A DNA stretch of 64,000 bases from Micrasema longulum (GCA_022494885.1 JAGVSM010003675.1:62001-126000), one strand, 5' to 3'; positions 32,251-43,004 are shown, counted from the stretch's first letter. The notes: generated from the letters alone by a model not told the origin. Made by a program: numbers and translations.

Positions 32251-32589
32251 ATCTGAGCTAACATTTTGTATTAAAACATGTTTTTTTAAAACAAGTATTT
32301 TTAAATTCACTTTTTATTTTTAATACATTTGTATTAAGCTACTTAAATTTTTTCAATAGAACTAGATTTCTGGAGGCATTCCCTCAGCATCTAAACCAGA
32401 AGATTTTTTTTGTGTTGTGGGTGTTTTCTGCAAATCGATAATATTAATAATAAATAAAAATATATTTCTGATTACGATATGGCGATGATGGCGTAATTTT
32501 TATGAAAAATCACCTCAAGGGCGCTTTACAATTGTATATTTAAACTTACATTCTAACTAAGCGAAAGTGACATATTATATTTTCTGGTT

Positions 32590-32800
32590 TAAATTGAGGG
32601 TATGATTAACTAAAAAAATGAGATTTTAGTTGGGATCTGAACTGACTGAGACTGTCGATGATTCGTAAGTTTGAAGGCAATCGGTTCCAGGCAGAGGGGC
32701 CGGCAACGGCAAAAGCACAATCTCCGAATCTAGTGTTAGTGCAGTGGTGAGCGCCGGATTTTGACAAGTTTTCCTATAGCCTGAATCAAATGCTGACCTA
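32590..32800 (-). pseudogene. CR1-type reverse transcriptase, C-terminal relic
   Basis: On the minus strand, TRFGDCAFAVAGPSAWNRLP followed by SNLRIIDSLSQF and LKSHFF is the final block of a CR1/L2-group protein (G...F.vAGP.aWN.LP..lR, then F+..LK..LF). It differs in sequence from the copy at 30715, so it is a different family or an older copy. Confidence 0.7.
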
Positions 32801-33749
32801 AACGTTTATTTTTTTCTGACATGTATTTTCTCAAATTCAAAAGTCCGATCTTATCCGATCTTGGGGCCATTTTATAATTGGATTTGAATACTGTCCAGCA
32901 AAGCTTGCATTTTATTCTCTGTGGGCTTTTTAACTAGTGAAAATCTAGAATATGTTTTGAGATGTGAGAATTTTTTTTTACTCCTGTAATAGACCTCGCT
33001 ACTGCATTGAAAACAGTTCAAAGTTTATCAATTTGGTATTTCGGGAGATTTGCGTATTTTCCATTACGGTAATCTAGACGCAAAACGAAATAAGCAATCA
33101 CAGGAGCTTTTGTTGCTTCTATCGGAGAAATGCGATTTTTGTGATCAACACCACTTTTAGAAAGTGATTATTCCAGTCTTTTGTATTAAAGCGACGTAGC
33201 TGTTTTTAAAGGAATATAAAATTGGCCTTACTGCACCCGATTACACAAATTATTGTCTATTTTTTTCGAAATTGTGAGCTGGCTGCTTTTGCATAACCAC
33301 GTTAAATTATTATTGACAAATTTTCAATAAGTGCGATTTTCTCTAATCATTTTGCCTGTGCACTGAAAGCGGACGGATTCATAATAAAGCTTACTACTCG
33401 AGACTTCTGAACATTTCCCTTATCCAACCTACCCTCCCCCCCCTTCCTATCACCCTTCACGATACTCCATTTTAACTTAACCCTGAGATGCCCATAAAAT
33501 AAAAATACACACTAGTAAATACACATTTTTACTGCCGTCCAAACATGTTTTATTGTAAGGTCGAGCAATATGCGGAGATGAATTTTTTTAAATATATTTT
33601 ATTGCATTCTGTTGACATCGAGTCGGAAAATATATTTAACACCCTCTTTTAGTGATAAATTATTTTTTTTAGGACCAGATTTTTCTTGGCGAAACTAGGA
33701 TTGTTTTAGAAATTCTTTGATGATTTTTTAATTCTTTAAATTACTATTA
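32801..33749. other. Stretch with no clear feature
   Basis: The minus strand may continue the CR1-type relic for some distance above 32800, but I could not follow a frame. A C-rich run lies at 33430-33450. Confidence 0.35.
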
Positions 33750-33850
33750 CTACCATCCCGCCATTTTCTCGTAAGGGTAGGCAAAGAGAATGGAACGCCT
33801 CACCTTTCTCTCCTGGCATACATTCCTTGCTTCTTCCTCATTCTTAATCT
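33750..33850 (-). pseudogene. RTE-type C-terminal tail
   Basis: The minus strand encodes NEEEARNVCQERKVRRS and a SILFAYPYE segment, matching the VEEA ... R.WR ... SAYPYG ends at 12640 and 58222. Only the last about 30 codons remain. Confidence 0.5.
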
Positions 33851-33944
33851 AATTGGACTGTTTTTGTCTTGACTAGAGTTGAAATTTCAGTTTATCTGAT
33901 CATTGCACTTTTTCCTTGATCAACAACCACGTCCTCATCTTACG

Positions 33945-34115
33945 TTATCGTTAATTCACACCATATATTCTGCAGTGCGGATGAGGAAACACCTATACAC
34001 ATTAAATGTGAATGGGATGCTTTATATCACAAACAGAGACTCATCCTCGAGGGATCACTAGATAAACTTGAGGATGTTGAAGAGCTTGCCTCCTACCTAA
34101 TAGCCCGATAATTTA
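33945..34115 (+). pseudogene. Non-LTR retrotransposon C-terminal zinc-knuckle region
   Basis: FCSADEETPIHIKCEWDALY and KQRLILEGSLDKL can be read, fitting the C..(D/E)E-T..H....C..L..R pattern that ends many R1/Jockey/I-group proteins. The first Cys region is degraded. The downstream 150 bases match the 3' end at 55380-55535. Confidence 0.5.
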
Positions 34116-34270
34116 CGGATTTGGGCTTGGAGGGGCAGATTTAGTAAAATGTGAACTCTCGCCTTCCACACAGTATCCAGGTTCTTCATAGACCTGGGCT
34201 TGGAGAGCGAAAACTATTCACGGAGACCATTCACAATAGATCTTCACAGGTCGCAGTGACGTCAGTAGCT
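34116..34270 (+). repeat. 3'UTR of the same non-LTR family
   Basis: CTCTCGCCTTCCACACAGTA, TAGACCTGGGCTTGGAG and CACAATAGATCTTCACAGGT align with the inverted copy at 55380-55535. Confidence 0.7.
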
Positions 34271-34391
34271 ACTAAGAATGAAAATGGGCGTATTTTTGTT
34301 TATTTTTCAAAAAGTGTTACACTTGCGACGGTTAAAATTCATTTAGAATTTTAAAAATAAATTAGTCAAGAGTGTAGAAATGTTTTTTTTT

Positions 34392-34654
34392 GTCGGCCTC
34401 GTAATGTAATGGTCAGCGCGTTTGCCTACCATGCAAGAGGTCTTGGGTCGAATTCCCGACGTAGTTGATATGAAATATTTATTTTAAAGGGTTTTTTGAC
34501 ACTAAAACTATTTTATAGTCCCTGGACTGGTACCTGAAGCGTAAGACTGATCTTTTACCTCCATGTGACATAAATGATCAAGATACGCTGCGATTGGTGT
34601 ACAAATGCCCTATGCACCATTAGGTGCGGAAAGGGAATGATGATGATGATGATA
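34392..34654 (+). repeat. SINE-A, tRNA-derived SINE
   Basis: The copy is complete: GTCGGCCTCGTAATGTAATG head, CAGCGCGTTTGCCTACCATG anticodon-arm region, GGGTCGAATTCCCG at the B box, GTCCCTGGACTGGTACC centre and GGTGCGGAAAGGGAATG plus (ATG)n tail. Confidence 0.85.
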
Positions 34655-35029
34655 TAAAAAATATTAGAAGCTTAGAAATTGATAAATAGTAAATTGTAAG
34701 ATCAACAAAGTCGTCACAGATTTTTGGTAGGGTCTAGAGTAAAAATTGAACTTCTTGAGGGTTAATGACCGATCCTATCGCCAGGCTCAAGAACCATTAA
34801 CAAAGACTTTACTGAATATATAAGGAGCACTCGAGAAACTTTCCAGAGATTTACAGTTCCAGAAAAGCGCAAAAGAAATAATTGTCGATAAGGTGTTCAC
34901 TCTTCAAGGCAAAAATTGTTTGCCCTACATTTACTTTTTGTTTACGACCAAACTTGTAACTTTGGCCTTTTTACTGGTTAAAATAAACGTTATTAATTGT
35001 TTATCGATTCTTCAAATAAGGAAGTATTA

Positions 35030-35095
35030 ATGAGAAACTTCAGCCCTACGGGAAATTGGATACATAAATTGTTTTCTTGCGCGCTGTAAAAATTA
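35030..35095 (+). repeat. R2 fragment
   Basis: ACTTCAGCCCTACGGGAAAT and TTGCGCGCTGTAAAAATTAG match the start of R2 (copy at 62585). Confidence 0.6.
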
Positions 35096-35099
35096 GACC

Positions 35100-35245
35100 A
35101 TTAAACATCCGCATTTCCTCACATCTTCCATTTGTCTCTTCTTCTTCTCGAAAATGTTTTCCCTCTCTGTTGCAACCAATTTGGATCTACAAAACTCCCG
35201 AGGGGGAAAATCCACCCCGTCTACAAACATTCTTATATACTTAAA
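35100..35245. repeat. DR1 rearranged copy
   Basis: A reverse 5' piece (AAACATCCGCATTTCCTCAC) is joined to a forward linker and tail (CTCGAAAATGTTTTCCCTC, CTCCCGAGGGGGA, CCGTCTACAAACATT). DR1 is again in inverted configuration. Confidence 0.6.
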
Positions 35246-35819
35246 TCATTATAGAAGTTAAATTTGATTGAATATGTATTATGGGGAATGTTTGGTTAAT
35301 GGTTTTACTCATATTTAATCTTACTAGATTATCTGAACGATGACAATTTTTATGAAAATGTGAAATTTCTACGCTCGTATCTTGATTAAAATTATGGTTT
35401 TCGGATGTAAGACGATTTGCGAATTGTTAGAAGTTATTATTGTGAAGACATATTATATGATATGTTTTTTATTGTAATTTTTAATTTATGTGATGTTTTC
35501 AGTATTATGTGTTTGTAGAGGTATGTAGTATGTGGTGGACGGTAAAGGGGATTAAAATTCGAACATTTACAGTAGTCCTAAAATTAGACTATTTAATTAC
35601 AATATGGTTTATTTTAGTATTGATTATTGTCCCAATTGTGTCGTATTGTAAACTCGATACAAGATCTGGACTTTTTTGGTGTGAGATTTAAAAAATCACT
35701 AATATAAACCGAATCTTGTCACGAGGTAGTAATTTATTTTTTTTTGGCCTAGCTTTTTTTTATTTAGTTGTATTTTATTTGATTAGTACCTGTATTTATT
35801 AAGAGAAATTGTATTTACC
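35246..35819. other. 3' region of a non-LTR element, diverged
   Basis: The (AAAT)n tail at 35851 implies that this is the 3' part of a plus-strand non-LTR element, but no protein can be read. ATTATGGTTTTCGGATGTAAG near 35392 matches, inverted, 59172-59200. Confidence 0.35.
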
Positions 35820-35830
35820 ATTGTTAGAAT

Positions 35831-35882
35831 GGACTGCATAAGTCCGTCAATAAATAAATAAATAAATAAATAATAAATAAAT
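35831..35882 (+). repeat. Non-LTR 3' end: stem-loop plus (AAAT)n tail
   Basis: GGACT-GCATA-AGTCC (35831-35845) is a perfect five-base-pair stem with a five-base loop, directly followed by GTC and about eight AAAT-like units. Confidence 0.7.
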
Positions 35883-35934
35883 CAATTGTCTAATTTTAAT
35901 GTTTTTTTTCAACATTAATTCATTCCCACCTATC

Positions 35935-36400
35935 TTATTTATCATGCATATGGGGTTTTGCCACCAAAAATCAGATCTCAGAAATACAAGTTCTTTAGAA
36001 CAGAGCTCTAAGAAACATTCTTGGACGTAAACGGGATTCCCATGTCAAGGATATCTACCGACAAACAAAAATACTTCCTTTCAAGGTAATGCCACTGCAC
36101 GACACAACCAATACTATTTTTAATATCATCAACTTTTCTGCTCACTCAAATTTAAAATACATATTTGGTTATAATATTCATAATTACAATACGCGTTATT
36201 CAGAGAATCTTCATGTGTCTAAGTTTCGCTCAACAAAATTTGGCCGTAGGTTCTTGGAAAATATTGGCCATTTCGAATAAAATAAACTGCCTGATGAGCT
36301 AAGACACGAAAAACTGAATAAAAAATCCAGAAGTGTCGCAATTAAAAAATATTTCTTAAATGTTTTTGATAGTGATAATTATTAATGTAGTTTATATAAG
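35935..36400 (+). pseudogene. Jockey-type reverse transcriptase, C-terminal relic
   Basis: Reading across frames gives IWGFATKN-like, EIQVL-NRALRNILGRKRD, ILPFKVMPLHDT, the NIHNYNTRYSENLHVSKFRS block and FGRRFLENIGH, and downstream NKLPDELR. That is the usual order of the thumb and tail in Jockey/CR1-type proteins (YG...WG, QN.alR.i, lP, YNTR...L, Y.G...WN.LP). An in-frame stop near 36000 and the lack of a palm domain mark it as dead. Confidence 0.6.
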
Positions 36401-36439
36401 ATGGTGTTTTATGTTTCTTTTACATTAATGTTTTCTTTA

Positions 36440-36965
36440 TTACACATACACGGAAAAAAATATTCGTTGCTGAACGAGAAAAGCTGCACGAAGGAACTAT
36501 AATCTATGATCTGGTAGTTTTAGCGTCTTTGTGCTGAAAGAAGGTAATCCAGAAGTATATAATATACATTTTATCAGATTGTCGAAAAAAGGGAAGTGAA
36601 TTTTTCACTGACTGGGATGACATGATCAATTTGTGTGACATGATCACCGTGTTGTCCTGATGTATATTATGATTTATGCTAATGCAATACATTTTATTTT
36701 CAGTATTGTTTAATTATATGCATGCTTTCATTTTAAATAATGTTGTATCTCAACTTAACACAGGGCTCTTGGCCTTATAGAGTTAGGGATAAGTTGCCAT
36801 TTTATTGTGAATCAAAAAATAAAATGAAAAATGTAATAAATTCTAAATTATTACAAAAACTTTTTAAAAGCCTTGAAATTTTTTTTGAAAGCCACCAGAT
36901 CTGTATATCCGATGGGACCTATAACAGGGCCACGGATGGTGGCGAGGAACTGCATTCAAAATAAA
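36440..36965 (+). repeat. CodR repeat, copy 3, with insertion
   Basis: Blocks ATTCGTTGCTGAACGAGAAA, GTCTTTGTGCTGAAAGAAGG, CTGACTGGGATGACATGATC, AAAGCCTTGAAATTTTTTTT and GCCACCAGATCTGTATATCC are shared with the other copies. About 190 bases at 36660-36850 interrupt the unit; within them CTCTTGGCCTTATAGAGTTA recurs at 59088. The last 74 codons remain open. Confidence 0.55.
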
Positions 36966-37529
36966 CAATGAAATTTAGTACACATAGAACCGCTCTTCTC
37001 CTGCATTTCAGGGGTAGGAGAACCTAGTAGTTCTAGACAATTTTTTTATATTTTTTTTATAGCATTTACTAAGATTAATATTTATTCAAAATTATTTAAA
37101 CTTCTTTATAAATGCTCTTTTTTTTATTCTTTCGTTTCTTTTCATGATTTATTTTTTTTAAGAATATTTATTTAAGTACAAAATATTACTCTTCATATTT
37201 TTTTTTACATCATTATATATTTTCATACATGAATATATACTATTTACTTAAGTATTAGTTTTAAATAATAAGACATATATATATATATATTATTATTTAG
37301 TGTTATTCGAAATTGTTTTTTTAGTTTTTTTAACTGTTTCAAAGTATTTCTAATACCAAATTATCATTTTGCATTAATAATTTCATGACTGGTATTAATT
37401 TTATATATCGTTTATCCTCTTCAGACTTTCTCAAATTCTAAATTAATAATATTGTTTAAAATGCTCTGTATTACTTTTAATTTTACTCATATGTAATTAT
37501 ATTTCAATGTATTTGTAACTTATACATAA
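36966..37529. other. AT-rich stretch, probable non-LTR 3'UTR
   Basis: It leads into the 3' end at 37532. It includes (TA)n at about 37277-37292. No coding sequence is recognised. Confidence 0.35.
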
Positions 37530-37531
37530 AA

Positions 37532-37592
37532 GGCACTAAATGCCGTTTATCACAATAAAATAAAATTTAATAAAAATAAATGAAAATAATTA
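37532..37592 (+). repeat. Non-LTR 3' end: stem-loop plus A/T tail
   Basis: GGCA-CTAAA-TGCC (37532-37544) is a four-base-pair stem with a five-base loop, followed nine bases on by AATAAAATAAAATTT and further A-rich units. Confidence 0.5.
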
Positions 37593-38319
37593 ATATGAAT
37601 TTACACATTGTTTAACAAAGAAAACATTAATATTTTTACTTACTTAGACCCACGTACTATGTACTATAATGCTACAAAATGGTTATTGTTTTATTTTACG
37701 AGTAAATGGCTTCATAATGACAATGTTCACCTATAAAATGATACCAAAAGCACACATAATCGTGGTATCTTTATGCATGCATTAAATGTAATTTTCAAGT
37801 CTACGATCTTCTCTATTCCACTTGGAGTTCGTTAGAAGTTTAACGATATTTTTACAACACTTATCAAGTTAAATTCATTCCGTTTTATTTTCCACCTCTA
37901 TCTTTGCGCAAATTGTACAAACTTAATCATCAAAACGTGAATAACCTTTCAGGGGCGCATTTTTCCCCATCGAGCAATGCTCTCTCCAAATTAGCATATT
38001 TAATTATAAAATAAAATTTCTCTCAAATTCTTAAGTAATAGATTAAATTACCGTAAATTTTGGTAATTTTTTGATGAAATAAAGAAAATTTTCCGAAAGG
38101 TTTCTTTGAATTTTTCTGCAAAATTGTTAATTTTGTTTGCATTATTTTAATTAGCGTCTAATCGTAAACACAAAAGAATTGTGAGATTTTATTGTTACGT
38201 CGAAGAAACGATAATTGTGAGATTTTAATATTTCGTTGATGTTTAATGTAAAATGGAAATTTAAAGTATCGTAAATTGATCTTTTTAAATTTTTCATTAA
38301 TTTTTCTGAAGTATATAGA
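37593..38319. other. AT-rich stretch, nothing recognised
   Basis: No supported feature. Confidence 0.4.
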
Positions 38320-38462
38320 AGGAAGTTACAAAAAATATGCCAAAACACCCAGACCTACGGAGAAAAAACAATCTATGATACTTCGCTTGCAACTGGCGGG
38401 TATTGAACCCGCGACGCCAATCTCGCTGTTGGCTGTCTAACCAACTGCACAACGGTGCCTTT
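38320..38462 (-). repeat. SINE-B, tRNA-derived SINE
   Basis: The minus-strand head is the best preserved of its family: GGCACCGTTGTGCAGTTGG, TTAGACAGCC (A box) and GCGGGTTCAATACCCGCC (T-arm with B box, stem complementary). The body has GGTCTGGGTGTTTTGGCAT. Confidence 0.75.
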
Positions 38463-38699
38463 GTCATTTTCCATTATATAAAAAGTTTTGTACCTTATAT
38501 GATAATTACAAAAAAAAATATCTAAAAATAATATAACGTCTTCCTCATAAAAGCTTTATTTTCAGCATCTGGAGCAGTTCTTTCTAAAATTGTCCTTACG
38601 GACCTCTAGGGGTCCCCGGGATCATTAAAAAAAATTAAAATTGATTTGGTGGACCTTGAACAATTCAGGGGGTCCACGCAAGGTTTAATATAAAATAAA

Positions 38700-39050
38700 A
38701 ATAATACGCTCAGTGTGTAGAAACTCTTTATGTGACTACTTAAAAACATTTAAATTCTCAATACAGCTTGACGAGTCAACATTATCAGGAAACGAAGCTT
38801 TACTTTTAGCTTGTGTGAGATTTATAAAAGAAGAAAAAAAATCCCAAAATATGTTTTTTTCAAAATTTTTGGAAACCGATACTAAAGGTGAAACGTTATT
38901 TACTGAATTAAAAATATTTTTTGATGAACCTTTTCACAAAAAAAAAAACGACTAGAAATTAGTGCTCGTGGGGATTTGCGGTTGCTACTCACAAACATAA
39001 AGCCGTACACTCATAATGTCCCATCAGGTTCATTCAAGTCGTTTTTTTTG
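38700..39050 (+). pseudogene. hAT transposase (ZBED/SCAND3-like), internally deleted
   Basis: The open frame 38713-38955 encodes KFSIQLDEST, LLACVRFI and SKFLETDTKGETLF, the start of the RNase H-like catalytic core of ZBED5/SCAND3-type hAT transposases (SIQLDEST carries the first catalytic Asp). Directly after it, in another frame, comes KRLEISARGDLRLLLTNIKP, which corresponds to the C-terminal hAT dimerisation segment (RN+LE...DLRLAL..I.P). The roughly 300 residues normally between them are missing. This is an internal deletion derivative, and the TIRs are not clear. Confidence 0.7.
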
Positions 39051-39861
39051 TATTTAAAAAAAAAGTTATAATTTCAATAAATATTTCTTCAACAAAACGT
39101 TTTATTTATATTTTATTCTTACGTCACCATTTACCATTCAAGACATCAAAGTTAAATTTGTGATTTTTCCATTTTGCATTTATGTAGTTTTTCACTTAGG
39201 GTCCGTGGGCAAGTTTTGAAAGATTTTCATTCGCATTTACATAAAAAATATATGAATTTTGAAAATGAAAAAAAATACAATTATTTTAAGATATTATTTT
39301 TCATGATGTTTTCTGTCTTTTAGTAAGGCGATATTTCATTTTCAGGTCATGAAACTGAAAACATTCCAGCTTTCAGGTTGATCTAGATCCACTGATCTGA
39401 CCACTGATCTAGAGCAACCAACTTAAACCTCCATCTATATACAACCCACTGGTGTATAAATCTTGAACGTCTATACTTAATTAGGCTGACAAATTTTAAA
39501 TCTTTCGGCATAGTTAACGTTCTTGAAAAGCCAAAGAATCCTCTTACCGTTTATACTAAGGTGCTGATGCACACTTAAATGCAATTAAATTATGTCCATT
39601 CTTTAGAGAATATAGGTACCTAATCGAATTGCATTTCTGGCGAAATATCTTGAATTATTTCGGGCCATTAAACTTTTGGGTAGTTTACGCCCCGCGTTCA
39701 TCTATTTCATACCCTCCATGTTTATATTGTACCTTTAGGTACAATCACGGCAAGATGTATAAATGATAAGGGATGATTAATTACAACAAAAACATCTCCG
39801 TGTGATATCTTATATATCTTCATATTCAGAATAGTAAATAATCGCAAACAAGTACTGACAT
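39051..39861. other. Stretch without recognised genes
   Basis: The first 170 bases may be the 3' part of the hAT element (GGGTCCGTGGGCAAG at about 39200). An ATTCCAGCTTTCAGG segment and two GATCTA/CTGATCT repeats near 39390-39410 have no explanation. Confidence 0.35.
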
Positions 39862-40050
39862 CATTTCTCTTTACACACCCAGTGGTGCATAGGGTACTTA
39901 ATTTTCAAACCAAATGCAACGTGTTTCGATCATATGTTACACAAAGCTGTGAAAAAACCTTTGTAATCAATATTTCACGTCACCCTGCCAGGAATCGATC
40001 CCAGGATCTCAATCTAGGCAAACGCGTTAACCACTACACAACGAGGCGGA
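39862..40050 (-). repeat. SINE-A, internally deleted copy
   Basis: It has both ends: CACCCAGTGGTGCATAGGG (tail, reverse) and GGAATCGATCCCAGGATCTC with CGCGTTAACCACTACACAAC (head, reverse). The centre is shortened and diverged. Confidence 0.7.
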
Positions 40051-40196
40051 CTCATCTCCATTTAATTTATTTATTCAGGATTTTTACTGTTAACTTTTGT
40101 CTATTATAATTTTAATGATATCTCATTATTTTTATTTTTTTTAAATTTAATATTTAATTATAAAATTACAACAGGGATATATAATACCTAAAATAA

Positions 40197-40335
40197 GGAA
40201 ATACGGAAGTCTAGGCATTTACAGGGCTTATGACCTGTCATTGGCTGGTTTAAGTGGCCACTTTTTACACTGTGCAACATTCATCATTTTGCCTATGTTT
40301 GAACATCCATATTTCTTCAATTCTTCCATTTGTTG
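40197..40335 (-). repeat. DR1 core
   Basis: GGAAGTCTAGGCATTTACAG, GCTTATGACCTGTCATTGGC and TTTAAGTGGCCACTTT are near-consensus DR1 in reverse, ending with CTTCCATTTGTTGA. Confidence 0.8.
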
Positions 40336-40423
40336 ATTTTAAAATTTTTAAAGCGTAAAATTATGTTTCTAAATTTCATTAAATATTTGTTTATAACCAC
40401 TTACGGACTTTTTTGTATCAACC

Positions 40424-40454
40424 GCTTTCGAGACGTACCCGTCTCTTCCTCAAG
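40424..40454 (-). other. Hammerhead-like motif, Penelope-type fragment
   Basis: The minus strand reads CTTGAGGA, A, stem GAGACG/CGTCTC with loop GGTA, then GAAAGC. It is the sister of 5126-5156. It lies between two DR1 fragments, inserted in or beside them. Confidence 0.4.
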
Positions 40455-40477
40455 AATCTTCCTCAGGAGTGAAATAA

Positions 40478-40540
40478 ATAAGGGAATATGGAATTCTAGG
40501 CATTTACAGGGCTTATGACCTGTCATTGGCTGGTTTAAAT
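40478..40540 (-). repeat. DR1 core fragment
   Basis: GGGAATATGGAATTCTAGGC and TTATGACCTGTCATTGGCTG are DR1. With 40197-40335 it suggests one DR1 copy partly duplicated around a Penelope-type fragment. Confidence 0.75.
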
Positions 40541-41329
40541 TTATACGTTGGTTTGTTTCTGGTTCATTTTTAAAGTCAGAACTGTATTATTTATCTGTCT
40601 GGACGAAGAATAGTTGGCAAAACATTACAATTCAATGAAAAGCTAAATAAAACCAAAAGAAATAACATAAAGTAAAACAATTCATTGTACCATGAATATC
40701 AATCCTCGAGAATATTTACCTAAATATCATTTTACACGAGACTTTCCACAATTAGATTTTCGTTTCAAAATGATGTAATAAAATTTCTCTTAACTTGATG
40801 ATGTTTTCGTATAGAAATATTAGAAACTCCCTTGAGTTTTGTGTAAAGAGGCTAAATAAAATTCATATTATAGTAATTGGAGGAATGTTCTTTGTACAAA
40901 CTAAATAAGACAGGAATATTTGAGGAAGCGTGGATTCCACGTGGTTTATTATTATTATCATTTATTTATTGTAACTTAATACTCATAGATGGTGCTTTTA
41001 TCAATTTGATGAATAATTGGAATTATTGGCTTTATTTTCGCAGGCAATAGTACAAAACTCGGTTAGCGGAAACATTACACTGTATTGGTTGTAACAATTA
41101 TCATAAGATTAATCTTAATGTCTCCTTTTGCGTGACAGGAAATAAGTATTTGTGCCAGTCTGTAGCACTAACTATGCACAACACTCTTTCCTCTATCGTT
41201 TTTGCTCTAACGATAATGTTTTTTTTTCATCTATTGATATATTTTACATGCCCCTTAATTTATTTGAAAATAAATTAAAAATAAATTAAGACTAATTATT
41301 TCTGGCTGCGATATGATCCCACTTACTAT
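40541..41329. other. AT-rich stretch, nothing recognised
   Basis: A TTATTATTATTATC run and TTTATTTATTG at about 40950-40970 may be a minus-strand non-LTR tail. No coding sequence. Confidence 0.35.
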
Positions 41330-41440
41330 TAAATGATGCTCACACTTACACACACCTAAGCACTTACTCCTACACTAATACACATAAACACACATCTACA
41401 CTTACTCTCATACAAATACACATAAACACACCCTTTTGTT
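41330..41440 (+). repeat. CA-rich 3'UTR-like segment
   Basis: The repeated CACACTTACACACACC and CACATAAACACAC motifs resemble the CA-rich 3'UTR of the non-LTR element at 13.6 kb. No reverse-transcriptase sequence is attached. Confidence 0.45.
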
Positions 41441-42090
41441 GTAATACAATTTAATAATATGTATGATTCTTATTTAGAAACTTTGCTGGTCTGTTTTTAA
41501 ACTGTATTTTTTTGATTTCTCAATTTTACTTTTTAGAATGTTTACAATATAATTTACACTAGCTGTTTAGTACTGAATTTACATTTTCTATATTGGCAAC
41601 GCATATAAGACTGTAAATATTCCGTTCCTACCCAAGTTCTTCCTATTTGAAATTTTTCTTGTTCTTTTACCGTTCTGTGAGCAAGTCACATGTTAAAAAA
41701 ATGTATTTCTGATAAATTTTTATCATATCCTGCGTCAACATATTTCGCACAAAGTGAAGTGAGTGTTGTATAAACAGGCTAAATTATACAGCTCATCATC
41801 ATCTACACGATACCGGTGGTATCCGTACTGCAGCAATAGTGAAGTGCTCCATATGAGAAACAATCTGAAGAACTTTAAAAGTGAGTAGCAATTTCTATAC
41901 AGTCCACTAAATTCTAATTCCCGCTGTTATCAGTGTACAATGCCTGAAAGGCATTGAGCTGACCAAACACTAGCCATCGAGTAAAAAACACTCTTTCGAA
42001 ATTCTGATTCTATTTCATGATGTATTCTTTATACCACATTTATAAAAAAAACAAGCGATATCTGATTAACAACTTTTAAAGTATCTCCAT
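41441..42090. other. Stretch without recognised genes
   Basis: No domain recognised. Near 41815 ACCGGTGGTATCC and GTACTGCAGC are locally GC-richer. Confidence 0.35.
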
Positions 42091-42770
42091 ATGTTTGTAG
42101 ACAAGGTAGAATTCCATCCTCGAGGGAGTTATATCCATATGTTCATCATCATCATTCCCTTTCCGCACCCAATGGTGCATAGGGTACTGCATTGGTACAC
42201 CAATCGCAGCGCATCTTGATCATGTTTGGTACATGAAGGTAAGGTGATCAGTCTTACGCTTCAAGCACCAGTCCAGGGACTATGAAATATTCAGGTGTGA
42301 AAACACCGTTTTAAATAAATATTTCATATCAAACATGTCGGGAATCGAACCCGAGACCTCTTGCATGGTAGGTAAACGCGCTGACCATTACACCACGAGG
42401 CCGACTAAATCCATATGTTACACCATTGTAAAGTGATTAATTAAACCAGCCAGTGACAGGTGATAATAGATTAGATTAAAGTAAATTCAAATTTATTGCA
42501 ACAGAGAGGGAAAACATTATTGAGCAGGTAATATCCAATTCTAGGCATTTACAGGGCTTTTGACTTGTCATTGGCTGGTTTAAGTGGCCACTTTACACAC
42601 TGTGTAACATTCACCATTTTGCCCATGTTTTAGCATCCACATTTCCTCAACTCTTCCATCTATTAACTTTTGTGAAGTAAAGGAGCAGAAACCTTTATTA
42701 TGTGGGTGAGATTCATGCGGCTAAACCAAATCACCTATTAGGCAACACCTGAAAACAATTCTCCAATTTT
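42091..42770 (-). repeat. DR1 composite copy hosting a SINE
   Basis: A reverse tail module (ATGTTTGTAGACAAGG, CCTCGAGGGAG) is interrupted by SINE-A, followed by a forward core piece (TTAAACCAGCCAGTGACAGG), and then from 42498 the longest reverse DR1: CAACAGAGAGGGAAAACATT, GGCATTTACAGGGC, CACACTGTGTAACATTCACC and the far end GGTGAGATTCATGCGG to GGCAACACCTGAAAAC. Confidence 0.75.
42144..42408 (-). repeat. SINE-A, full length, with target-site duplication
   Basis: The minus-strand head is GTCGGCCTCGTGGTGTAATG, then GGTCAGCGCG (A box), CTACCATGC anticodon loop, GGGTTCGATTCCCG (perfect B box in a complementary T-arm). The body is followed by GGTGCGGAAAGGGAATG and (ATG)n. Flanking copies of ATCCATATGTT at 42133-42143 and 42409-42419 form an 11-bp target-site duplication. 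The tRNA fold looks closest to a glycine-type tRNA (loop CTACCAT, anticodon ACC), which is an inference. Confidence 0.9.
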
Positions 42771-43004
42771 TATAGTTCTTCTTTTACCAGGTAATAAATT
42801 TAACAATGTTTGAGTATGTCCAAACACACTCAAACATTGCAGAGTAAATTCAATTAAATATTTATAAAGATGGAAATTTAAGATAGAATAATCAAATCTA
42901 ACATGTTAAAAATAAATTGAAAAACAAATTTACTTCTTTTTAAATATGAGTCAAATATAAATCAACCTAAAAGAACTTGAAAAACATATTACGCAATAAA
43001 TCAA

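Noticed and set aside
35851..35882. CRISPR-like or regular spaced repeats
   Set aside because: The runs here and at 16690 and 43661 are (AAAT)n retroelement tails without spacers, and the genome is eukaryotic.
42144..42408. Functional tRNA-Gly gene
   Set aside because: The tRNA-like part is a SINE head: it is followed by a conserved body, recurs many times, and has a target-site duplication around the whole unit. The acceptor stem does not close.
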